In this document: positions 17,669 through 26,063 of the stretch, piece by piece
Position numbering within the stretch: position 1 is the first letter of the stretch
How the letters are laid out: each line of letters opens with the position of its first letter
Assembly: GCF_900177725.1 (NCBI RefSeq)
Contig: NZ_FXAT01000005.1
Coordinates: forward strand, 248,001-312,000
Length of the DNA: 64,000 nt
Direction: 5' to 3'
Origin: Paraburkholderia susongensis
GTDB lineage: Bacteria; Pseudomonadota; Gammaproteobacteria; Burkholderiales; Burkholderiaceae
Translations under genes and position numbers: made by a program
Notes under the pieces: model-generated
What the model was told of the DNA's origin: nothing
Database searches by the model: none
The model's input: only the letters and a program-made list of their open reading frames with translations

Positions 17669-18466
17669 TTAGCTATCCGATGTTCTTCCGGATGAACTGG
17701 AATTGGAGCGCGCGACGAACTGCGCGACCCGTTCGGAAAACGCTTCGGTCGCAGCGCATCTCAGGAACGCCTGTTTTTCCTGTTCGAGATGACACTCGAG
17801 CTCATTCTCCGCCGCCATGCCGACAAGCGATTTCGTTTCTCTCACCGCCGAGGCGGGTAAGTCGATCAGTTTCCGCGCAAGCGCGAGGCTGGCGTCTTCC
17901 AGCGAAGAAGGATCGGCGATGACCTGGACGAGCCCTAGTTCTCGTGCCTCGTGCGCAGTCAACGAATCTTGCGTCAACATGATCTCGAGCGCCCGTGCGG
18001 CGCCCAATCGACGCGCCAGATGGAACGACAGACCACCGTCGCTCGAGGTCCCGAGCTTCGCATAGCCGACGACAAAACGAGCCGCGTGCGACGCGACAAC
18101 CATGTCGCACGCCATCGCCAGCGAAAAACCCGCACCTGCCGCTGCCCCTTGCACGCTGGCGATCACCGGTACCGGCAAGCGGCGTATCGCCATGATCGTG
18201 GCATTGAGTTCACCGATCAGCGATTCGAGAAAGGAATCGGAACGGCGCAGCCCATCAAGAATTTGCACGAGATCGCCCCCGGCCGAGAATATCTTGCCCC
18301 GGGCTCGAAGTATCGCCACACGACAGTCCGGCAACCGCTCGATCTCCTGCAGCGCGCCCAGCATTTCCTGGCAGAACACCCTGTCGACCGTATTCGCGCC
18401 CGCCGGGTTTTCCATCGTGACCAGCGCAATACCGCCAGTGGACGTCAGCGTAATTTTGCTTTCCAT
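17669..18466 (-). CDS. enoyl-CoA hydratase/isomerase family protein
   Basis: A 265-residue crotonase-fold protein, distinct from the one at 12134. Oxyanion-hole segments are FSAGGDLVQIL and VQGAAAGAGFSLAMACD. The following LGTSSDGGLSFHLARRLG resembles PaaG/1,2-epoxyphenylacetyl-CoA isomerase-type sequences. The start at MESKITL (18466) begins the conserved domain; earlier in-frame ATG adds 28 residues of unrelated sequence. No clear ribosome-binding site is visible for either. The operator-like site near 18700 is 230 bases upstream. Confidence 0.85.
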   Translation of the reverse strand: MESKITLTSTGGIALVTMENPAGANTVDRVFCQEMLGALQEIERLPDCRVAILRARGKIFSAGGDLVQILDGLRRSDSFLESLIGELNATIMAIRRLPVPVIASVQGAAAGAGFSLAMACDMVVASHAARFVVGYAKLGTSSDGGLSFHLARRLGAARALEIMLTQDSLTAHEARELGLVQVIADPSSLEDASLALARKLIDLPASAVRETKSLVGMAAENELECHLEQEKQAFLRCAATEAFSERVAQFVARSNSSSSGRTSDS

Positions 18467-18687
18467 TTTCGGTGACCGGGTTGCATCGAGTCTGTTGTCG
18501 GACTCGATTCTGCTAGGGAGCAGCTTGCCCAGCGCCCCGATCCGCAACACTCGGGCGGGACCGAACCAGGGTGCCGGGACGATGTCTCCATCGACAAAGA
18601 CATGGCCTGCCGCTGGTAGCTATCAGTCATGCCCCATTGAGCCCGGCAACGAGTCCAGCGGTCATCGGTATAGCCGGGTTGCACTTC

Positions 18688-18710
18688 ATTATACTTCACC
18701 ATCGTATAAT
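18688..18710. promoter_or_regulatory. operator-like site between hydratase and TetR genes
   Basis: CTTCACCA-TCGTATAA (18694-18709) matches the island motif and is embedded in a perfect 7-bp inverted repeat, ATTATAC (18688-18694) and GTATAAT (18704-18710). It lies between the leftward hydratase and the rightward TetR gene and could serve both. Confidence 0.5.
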
Positions 18711-19065
18711 TTAAAGGCAAAAAGCAAGCTGTCAAATGGATAACAGTTTTACAAAGCACACACCGCGTTTTGAAAGCAGGCCAAGCCAGCAGATAAGCCC
18801 ACTCACGGTTGGCGACTCTGGCCGAAACCCGCTTCAAGACGTGATACCGTGCCGGCACATAATCGACCTCGCGCTGTCGATTGTGAGGCGCAGCAACGGC
18901 GAGGGATGGCGTCGAGCGTGTGATACCCTTCTGAACCTCGCTTCCGCCGACGTTCCGCGCCGACGCTCCGATATATCGCCAACGTCAGGCTGCCACGCTT
19001 ACAGACCGCAGTCTTCTGAACGCGGCAGGTATGGGAGCACCGAAGAAGCACCGAAGGAACACAGA
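18711..19065. other. leader region upstream of the TetR gene
   Basis: The reading frame of the TetR gene is open through most of this stretch, but the translation is low-complexity and unlike any TetR protein. I read it as untranslated leader or spacer. No other gene is seen. Confidence 0.4.
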
Positions 19066-19869
19066 ATGGGCATTGAAGTCAGGCAATCCCGATCGAGAAA
19101 CCAGATGACGGACAGCACTGTGTCAAGAAAGAGCGCAGCTCCCAAGGGTAGGCCGACAGAACTCCGGCGTGCGGAACAGCAGCGGGCGCAGGAGACCCGG
19201 TCGGCAATTCTGAACGCCGCGCTGACCGAATTCGCGTCGAGGGGCTTCGAGGCGGCCAGCATCCGAAGCATCGCCGATCGGATCGGACTGCAACATGCGC
19301 TGATCACTTACCATTTCCGGACCAAGGACATTCTTTGGCAGGCAGTGGCAGAGCATGTGTTCGAACGCATCCAGCATTCGTGGAAGAACTACCTGACAGA
19401 CGAGCCGCCTGCCAGAGCGACGGATCGGGTCAAGCTCGTGTATCAGGCGCTGTTCCGGTTCACGGTCGATTTTCCCGAGTTTCATCGCTTCATGCTCCAG
19501 GAGTTCCTCGGCTATAGCCCCCGGCTGCAATGGCTCGCCGACACCGTGCTGAAGCCGTTGATCAACTGGCTACTCCCGCAGATTCATGCCGCCCAGGACG
19601 AAGGCTCCTTGCCGCGAGCCGACCCCATTCTCATTCACTATCTGCTGATCAGCCTGACATCGACTCTCTCGGGGTTCGGGCCGGAAATGCAGGTAACCAG
19701 CAATGTTTCCGCGTCTGATCCGGCCGTGGTCGATGCCTACTGGAAAATGGTTGAGGAACTCATCTTCAACAGGCCATCTGCGACTCAGGATTCGGGCAAA
19801 ACCGGATCACCTTCTGGCAAAGCCGGCCGGCGGGCACGCGTGGCGGATGGCGTAAAAAATCCGGAATAA
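19066..19869 (+). CDS. TetR/AcrR family regulator of the catabolic island
   Basis: A 267-residue TetR regulator. After a basic N-terminal tail, helix 1 (AILNAALTEFASRGFEAAS) and the recognition helix (RSIADRIGLQHALITYHF) are clear; the ligand domain contains DRVKLVYQALFRFTVDFPEF, nearly identical to the protein at 6702. The ATG at 19066 has AAGGAA upstream; an ATG at 19105 would also keep the whole domain, and the long open frame before 19066 does not look coding. It closes the island and lies near one of four shared operator-like sites. An inducer such as an acyl-CoA is likely but unproven. Confidence 0.88.
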   Translation: MGIEVRQSRSRNQMTDSTVSRKSAAPKGRPTELRRAEQQRAQETRSAILNAALTEFASRGFEAASIRSIADRIGLQHALITYHFRTKDILWQAVAEHVFERIQHSWKNYLTDEPPARATDRVKLVYQALFRFTVDFPEFHRFMLQEFLGYSPRLQWLADTVLKPLINWLLPQIHAAQDEGSLPRADPILIHYLLISLTSTLSGFGPEMQVTSNVSASDPAVVDAYWKMVEELIFNRPSATQDSGKTGSPSGKAGRRARVADGVKNPE

Positions 19870-20283
19870 AACAGGGAGCGCGGCGGCAAGGCACTCCTCT
19901 CCGTCACGGCGATCGGCCCCCTGCGCTTCTTCCCGTATTAAACGCGGTTCGCGTCTTTCCTTCGATCTATCCGATTACCGGCGGCGTCGTGTTGCTGGCC
20001 GCATTGATGACGCTCGCCAGTCCCGCCGCGTTCGCTCTGACTCTTTGAGCGTTCGGCCCCGACACATGTGCAACATCACCCGAGGGTGGTCTATGCTATT
20101 GATGTGACGCTCTTCGAAGGGTTCGCATCACTCGTTATGTCTCGGCTGCGGCGTTGGTCCGGCAGCGTCCATGCACCGCATCGCATATGAGTTCACAAGT
20201 GTGACCACGAGAGCCGACAGATGTCACCGTCTCCTTTCAATGCACCACTGACCGTTACTCCTACAACATAAGGATCCCTCATC
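19870..20283. other. intergenic, with possible transporter remnant
   Basis: No complete gene. A forward frame ending at 20048 reads VFPSIYPITGGVVLLAALMTLASPAAFAL before a stop (split for display), which looks like the last transmembrane helix of a transporter without its body. The rest carries the leader of the M14 gene, whose AAGGA is at about 20270. Confidence 0.3.
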
Positions 20284-21489
20284 ATGCAGAATGAACCGAA
20301 AGACGGTGTCGATCGACGCGACTTCATGAAGACGGCTATTGCCCTGGTCGGCGCATCGACCGCACTCGTTTCGCAGGCCGGCACCGCGCAGACCCAGAAC
20401 GCGAATGCCCCGGCCGCCGGCACGGCAACGGGCGCGCATCATGGAACGGTCTACACCGGCGACGTCATCAGCGGAAAGAAGGTCATCAGCGCGCTCGACG
20501 TCAACGACCTGCCGCGCGGCACGAAGCACATGTTCTATTTTCAGGGCGTGCAGATGCCGACGGGGCAGCACTGGTACGTGTCGGTGATCGTCGTGCACGG
20601 AGCGAAGCCGGGCAAGCGCGTCGCGCTCGTCAGCGGCGTGCATGGCGACGAGATCAGCCCAGTGCGCACGATACAAAGCATCGTGAGCCAGCTCGACCCC
20701 GCGCAGATGTCGGGCAGCGTGGTCGCGGTGCTCGACGTATCGCGTCCCGCGCTCGAATTGATGTCGCGCCGGTGGCCGAACTCGGGACGAGGCATGGACC
20801 TCATCGACATCAACCGCGAATGGCCGGGCCACGAAAATGGGCCCAATGCGCCTAGCCGGCACGCGGCTCTGCTGTTCAACCGGCTGCTGCGGCCGAACGC
20901 GGACTACGCCCTCGATTTTCATACCGGCACGACCGCCATGGACGTGACCTCGTTCAACCTCGCTCGCATGGAACTGCCGGAAGCGCGTGCGATGGCGGAG
21001 CTGTTTCCGATCAAGCAGATCTTCGATAACCCCGCGTATCCCACACTGCTTGCCAATGCGCTCATCGACGTGGGGATTCCCGCGATCACGCCGGAGATCG
21101 GCGCCTCGCGCATCCTCGATCTCGAGATGATTCCGCTGTTCGTCGAAGGCACGATGAATGTGCTCAAGCACTATGGCGTCGTGCCTGGTCCGATGGGGCG
21201 CACCGGGCGCGACGTGGGCATCTTCGTCGGCAATAGCGCGCACGCGATCCTGACGACGCACGGCGGCTTCGTCGAGATGCTGGTCAAGCTGAACGACAAG
21301 GTCGTGCCCGGACAAAAGGTGGCGATCCAGCGCAACACGTTCGGCGAGGTGGTCGCGGAATACACGACCGCGGTGGCGGGCGAAGTGGCGGCACGCCGCA
21401 CGGATGCGACAGCGGAGCCCGGCATTCCGCTCATGATGATTATTTATCAGAGTGCGGCGCGGGAGAATCCGGAGGATTACGCGGAATAA
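20284..21489 (+). CDS. succinylglutamate desuccinylase/aspartoacylase (M14) family protein with Tat signal
   Basis: A 401-residue zinc carboxypeptidase-fold protein. Zinc ligands are seen as HxxE in SGVHGDEISP and a His in YALDFHTGTT; a Glu in TPEIGAS is a candidate catalytic base. The N-terminus carries a twin-arginine signal (DRRDFMKTAIALVGAS) ending in an AQT-type cleavage region, so the enzyme should be exported folded. Family members release acyl groups from amino acids or cleave peptides. AAGGA precedes the start. It stands alone between the TetR gene and the NRPS-like gene. Export is unusual for this family. Confidence 0.82.
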   Translation: MQNEPKDGVDRRDFMKTAIALVGASTALVSQAGTAQTQNANAPAAGTATGAHHGTVYTGDVISGKKVISALDVNDLPRGTKHMFYFQGVQMPTGQHWYVSVIVVHGAKPGKRVALVSGVHGDEISPVRTIQSIVSQLDPAQMSGSVVAVLDVSRPALELMSRRWPNSGRGMDLIDINREWPGHENGPNAPSRHAALLFNRLLRPNADYALDFHTGTTAMDVTSFNLARMELPEARAMAELFPIKQIFDNPAYPTLLANALIDVGIPAITPEIGASRILDLEMIPLFVEGTMNVLKHYGVVPGPMGRTGRDVGIFVGNSAHAILTTHGGFVEMLVKLNDKVVPGQKVAIQRNTFGEVVAEYTTAVAGEVAARRTDATAEPGIPLMMIIYQSAARENPEDYAE

Positions 21490-21766
21490 TCCTTACGGGT
21501 AGGCACCTGAACCCGGCATCATCTAGTACGCCCGGGACATCCGCGCTCCGTCCACGGCGGCCGTGTCCGTGGACGCATCGCGCAGGTCATCGCGCGTCCG
21601 CTCGAACTCGCCGATCATCGGGCCGGCATCGGCCTCGTCTATGCACATCTGGATAGCGCACCCAAGCGCGCACTGCTCGGCGTGATCGAGCAGTGCGCGG
21701 GCGACGCGTGGGATAGACAGGCATCCTGATTACAGGATGGTGCTGTTCGCCAGGGCCACTCAATGG
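21490..21766. other. spacer with a possible degraded reading frame
   Basis: Between convergent genes. A forward frame ending at 21729 reads RPLELADHRAGIGLVYAHLD and continues to a stop, protein-like but without a start or recognisable domain. It may be the tail of a lost gene. Confidence 0.25.
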
Positions 21767-24700
21767 TCAGCGAGAGCCCTTTGCTTTACCAAGGAAACCA
21801 ATCGCAACCCAGTAATCCAGGTACCGCTGCAAAAGCGGATGATCGAGATTGCTATATGCAATACCGCCCGCCTTCTCCAGTGCTTGCCTCGTATTGCTCG
21901 AGTCATAGACCGGCATGCCTTCGTAGACCTCCCATCGCGTGAGTTGCCCATACACTGGCTCGGCAAGCATCGGCAGGAGAGGCATTAGCGGACTTTCCTG
22001 CAGGCGGGGGTCGTCGGTCAGGCGTCGGGCCCACTGCTGATAGGTTAGTTCCTCGAGTGGATAACCGCATTCACCGAGTAGTTTGAAGAAGGCGATGAGA
22101 TCAACCTGCGCGACTGTGCCTGGCGGCACCAGATGATAGGCACGCTTCAGATTGGCATTGTCGCCCGCAATCCTCAGCAGGGCCGCGCTGACGTAGTCGA
22201 CCGGAACGAATTGTTTGCCTTGACGCGCAAGCGCGGGATAAGCGCCCAGCGCGATGCATCCCTTGACAAGCCGGCCGACGAAATCGTTCGGGTTGCCCGT
22301 CCCCGTCTGGCTGTCGCCCATGATAAATCCCGGACGATATACCGCTGCCGGGACGCCCCGGCGCACGGCCTCCCAGACAAGTTGCTCGGTAACCCATTGG
22401 CTCTGCGAATAGCCTGAGTCGAACTTCAGGCCGTTCAGATATCCAGCCATATCGTCGTCCTCGTAGACGACGGCGGTCGATTCGAGGAGTCCTGCCGGCC
22501 CAAACGCCGCGATGGTGGAGACATAGTGCAATGGTTTGACGTTAGTCGTCGTCGCGAAGCGGATCACATTGATCGTACCGGTGACGTTGGCCGCCTTGTG
22601 TGCGGAATAGGGTTCGATGTAGTTGACGTGCGCGCCGAGGTGAAAGACAACATCCGCCGCTCCCGCCAACGCCTCGAAACGCGACTGCCCCAGCCCGAAG
22701 TGCGGTTGTGCGAGATCTCCGGCAAGCGGTTTCAATCGGGAAGAAAAAGCGTCCTCCCATGTTCCGTATTGCATCATGTTGCTTCGGATGCGAACCAACG
22801 CGCCCTCGTCTGTCGCCGCTCTCACGAGGCAGGCCACCTCCTTCACCTCCGGCAAACGAAGCAGATCGCGCAACAGGAACGCGGCGAGAAAACCCGTGGC
22901 ACCCGTCAGGAAAACACGGCCTTTACCAGGCACGCACCACGGACCGGGCTTCGCGGCCAGCGGGTGAATATCGTCTGGCAACTCCGCATCGGCAACCAGC
23001 GTCGCCATTTCATCGACGACGTTGAACCCGCCATTCATCCGCGTGTGATTGCCCAGATAGGCGGCCAGTCGGGATAGCGTCGGATTGTCGTACAGGGCCT
23101 GTACCGGCAATGGATAGCAAAAGTGTTTGCTCAACTGCACGATCAGACTTGCCGCTTGCAGGGAGTCTCCGCCCAGTTCGAAGAAATTGTCATTGGCGTC
23201 AACCGCCTCGACGTTCAGCGTACGACACCAGATGGCGCGCAGGAGGGTTTCCGTATCATCTGCTTCGAGCTTGTCTTCGCGCGTCCCGGAACCGCTCCGC
23301 TCCCCATTCACCGGCGGTTGCGGCTTGCCATCCTGCTGGCCCAGCGCGCGCCGGTCGACCTTGCCGTTCGCGTTCATCGGCAGCGTTTTCACGCACGAAA
23401 GACGCGGACGCATGTACGCCGGAAGCCGGCTGGAAAGATGGTCCGCCAGCCGGTCGCTGAGCGAATCCTGTGAGCGCGAGGAATCGCTGGATCCCGCTTC
23501 CCCGTAAGGCACGACGAACGCCACCAGGTACCTGTCGCCCAGTTCGGTTTGTTGAACCGTGACGACAGCTTCCCGCAGAAGACCACTCGCCAGCAGCACG
23601 GCCTCGATCTCTTCGATCTCGATACGGTGACCACGAATCTTCACCTGATTGTCATTGCGGCCGTGGAAATTGAGCACGCCATCCATCCGGAGGCTGCCCA
23701 GATCGCCTGTCCTGTACAGTCGGCACGCCTTTGCCTCGACAAGACCGTCGACCTCGACAAAGCGCTCACCGGTCAATTCAGGGCGATTCCAATACCCTCT
23801 GGCCAGGCCGTCGCCGCCAATATAAATCTCGCCGATTTCGCCTGTCTGAACGGGACGTCGTTCGCTGTCCAGCACGAAGACCTGGGTGCGGTCGATCGGC
23901 TTTCCAATGGGAATAGACTCCGCTCCCGCATCGAGTTCTTCGAGGGTAATCTCGTGATACAGCGAAAACGTGGTTCCCTCGGTCGGACCGTACGCATTGA
24001 GCAAACGCCGCGGCGGCGCGACCTCCAGCATCGCGCGTACGGCCCGCGGATTCAGCGCCTCACCGCCAACCAGGAGCTGGCGCACTCCCCGGAATGCGTC
24101 GGGATAGGCATACACGGTCTGATTGAACAGCGTGGTCGTGATGAACATCACGGTGATCCGCTGAACTTGCAAGCTGTGACGCAATGCATGAGGATCTATG
24201 CAGGTTTGCTTGGGCAGCAATACAGCCGTTGCGCCGTTAAGCAAGGCGCCCCATATTTCGAACAGCGAAGCATCGAAGGTCGGGTTTGCAATCGCCGCGA
24301 TGCGATCATTCGAGGCAAGGCTCACGTAGCGCGTATTCACCGTGAGCCGGATGATCCCGCGAGCGAGAATCTCAACGGCCTTGGGCCGGCCGGTGGTACC
24401 TGACGTAAAAAGAACGTGAGTTCGGTGGTCGGGGGCACGCGCAGTGTGACTCAACATGTCTTCCGCCACGGGATACGACGGCCACGCTTCGCTTTCCTCA
24501 ACCAGCACCGGCTCCGGGACTGACAGGTGCGACTGTCCGGCAGCCGACGTCAGTACGATTCTTGCGCCGACGTCTTCCAGCATGAATCTCAGCCGCTCGC
24601 GCGGCGCGTCGGGGTCGAGCGGTACGCTAGTGCCACCCGCGCGTATTACCGCGACCTGACAGACCACCTGCTCAAGTCCTGGCGCCAGCAGAATGCCAAT

Positions 24701-24925
24701 CGGCTCTTCAGGGCGAACGCCGCGCTGCTTGAGATAACCCGCAAGCCGACTGGCACGCCGATCGAGCTCGGCATAAGAGAGTTCCTGCGCTCCATACACG
24801 ACTGCAATCGCGGTTGCGCACCGCGCAGCCTGCCGCCGGAAGATGGCATCAATACCAGGCTGGCTGGATGCATTCGACGCAGGATCGAAACAGACGTCTT
24901 CTGAACTGGCTTCAATGGTGCTCAT
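21767..24925 (-). CDS. stand-alone NRPS-like adenylation-thiolation-reductase protein
   Basis: A 1052-residue three-domain protein. The adenylation domain (about 20-520) shows LFTSGTTGRPKAVEI, LNAYGPTEGTTFS, LYRTGDLGSLRMDG and NGKVDRRAL. A carrier domain follows with FFELGGDSLQAASL, the Ser being the phosphopantetheine site. The C-terminal thioester reductase (about 690-1040) starts with VFLTGATGFLAAFLLRDLL. It should load an amino or carboxylic acid, tether it, and release it reductively. Oddly, the expected Tyr-x3-Lys of the reductase reads YSQSQ, Gln replacing Lys. GGGAG precedes the ATG. No condensation domain or phosphopantetheinyl transferase is nearby. Confidence 0.87.
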   Translation of the reverse strand: MSTIEASSEDVCFDPASNASSQPGIDAIFRRQAARCATAIAVVYGAQELSYAELDRRASRLAGYLKQRGVRPEEPIGILLAPGLEQVVCQVAVIRAGGTSVPLDPDAPRERLRFMLEDVGARIVLTSAAGQSHLSVPEPVLVEESEAWPSYPVAEDMLSHTARAPDHRTHVLFTSGTTGRPKAVEILARGIIRLTVNTRYVSLASNDRIAAIANPTFDASLFEIWGALLNGATAVLLPKQTCIDPHALRHSLQVQRITVMFITTTLFNQTVYAYPDAFRGVRQLLVGGEALNPRAVRAMLEVAPPRRLLNAYGPTEGTTFSLYHEITLEELDAGAESIPIGKPIDRTQVFVLDSERRPVQTGEIGEIYIGGDGLARGYWNRPELTGERFVEVDGLVEAKACRLYRTGDLGSLRMDGVLNFHGRNDNQVKIRGHRIEIEEIEAVLLASGLLREAVVTVQQTELGDRYLVAFVVPYGEAGSSDSSRSQDSLSDRLADHLSSRLPAYMRPRLSCVKTLPMNANGKVDRRALGQQDGKPQPPVNGERSGSGTREDKLEADDTETLLRAIWCRTLNVEAVDANDNFFELGGDSLQAASLIVQLSKHFCYPLPVQALYDNPTLSRLAAYLGNHTRMNGGFNVVDEMATLVADAELPDDIHPLAAKPGPWCVPGKGRVFLTGATGFLAAFLLRDLLRLPEVKEVACLVRAATDEGALVRIRSNMMQYGTWEDAFSSRLKPLAGDLAQPHFGLGQSRFEALAGAADVVFHLGAHVNYIEPYSAHKAANVTGTINVIRFATTTNVKPLHYVSTIAAFGPAGLLESTAVVYEDDDMAGYLNGLKFDSGYSQSQWVTEQLVWEAVRRGVPAAVYRPGFIMGDSQTGTGNPNDFVGRLVKGCIALGAYPALARQGKQFVPVDYVSAALLRIAGDNANLKRAYHLVPPGTVAQVDLIAFFKLLGECGYPLEELTYQQWARRLTDDPRLQESPLMPLLPMLAEPVYGQLTRWEVYEGMPVYDSSNTRQALEKAGGIAYSNLDHPLLQRYLDYWVAIGFLGKAKGSR

Positions 24926-26063
24926 GCATATCTCCCGATAGCGATTGTCATAAGACTTCCAACGATTTCGTTCCTCGAACACGCCTGCTGCCTGCTGCCT
25001 GCCGGCGAATGGCGCGCTTTGCGAATGCGGTGCCGCCCGACTCTTCCTCACTGACACTCTCTGGTCGACTGTTTTGCCAATCGATTGTTGAAGGTGTTTT
25101 TTGTCAACCTACTAACTCGTTCCCGAACTAAAACGGATGCGCCGCGTAGTCAAAAAAACTGTGAAAGTGGCAATTTCATTGCGATCACATAAAACAGCAA
25201 CTAATACCGAACGTCACAAACCGGACTGCATGTAGCATCTGGGGAAAATCCATATATATGCTTCGTGGCTGGTAAGCCGTAGCTGCTGTAACAGGTTGTG
25301 GGCCAGTATGATGCCGAGTCCCGCATCGACCCTGGATCTGCACGACAAAACTGCGGCAAGACGCTCCGTCGCACACGTTGAGCGTTTAAATCCGGTGCCT
25401 TACAAGGTAATTAGCGATTACTTGTACAGTTACCCTGCCGCGAGAGTATGGATCTCCGAACCCAGGCATGAAAAACATGTTTTCATCCGGGCAGTGAGCC
25501 GGCTGGAGAGCCACGCATAGAATGGCTATGAGCCGACCCGCGCGCGCGAGTGGCGCATTGAAGGCTTCAGTATCCCGCAGCAGACGCCGATGTTCCTCGC
25601 AGGTTTCCGACCGGTTCGCCGGAGCTCACGCGCATAGATACCCGATGGGCGCTTCGCACCATCGCAGAGAACTCAACGCGCAATTCACGACACGGCACCG
25701 TTGGTACAGTCGGGAAAGTTACTCGAATCACTCACCGACCAAGATAGCATATCGCGTCTTTAAAATGCGTGCTCATTTTGTCGAATTCACAAAATTCCTA
25801 AATGATCCGGCATCTTTTCCGAGGTCTTATATCTTCTGATTTTGAATCATGACACTGGAATGACGCAAATACCTACCTATGTAAACAGGTATCGTTGCCA
25901 GTATATGCGAGTATCCTGCAAAATCGGTGCTATGGTGACCGAGAATAACGAACAGGATATTTTCAACAAATTCACAAATATCGTTCGATATTCTTGAAAA
26001 TCGTTATTTCAATTACTGTGAATTGCGAAATGAACGAGCATCGGCACGGTAAAGATTACGAAA
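24926..26063. other. 1.1 kb AT-rich intergenic region
   Basis: No recognisable gene on either strand; short open frames here lack family resemblance and ribosome-binding sites. Base composition is clearly more AT-rich from about 25730 to 26050 than in surrounding genes. It includes the promoter side of the NRPS-like gene and two inverted repeats: ATACCT (25869) with AGGTAT (25887), and the palindrome at 25977. Confidence 0.5.
25977..25992. promoter_or_regulatory. 16-bp palindrome
   Basis: AATATCG-TT-CGATATT is a perfect palindrome with a 2-base centre in the AT-rich gap 72 bases beyond the molybdenum hydroxylase stop. It looks like a repressor or activator site, but no promoter or gene can be tied to it. 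Confidence 0.4.

Noticed and set aside
25296-25839. Two short forward open frames in the AT-rich gap
   Set aside because: No recognisable domain, no ribosome-binding site and no conserved composition; left as intergenic.
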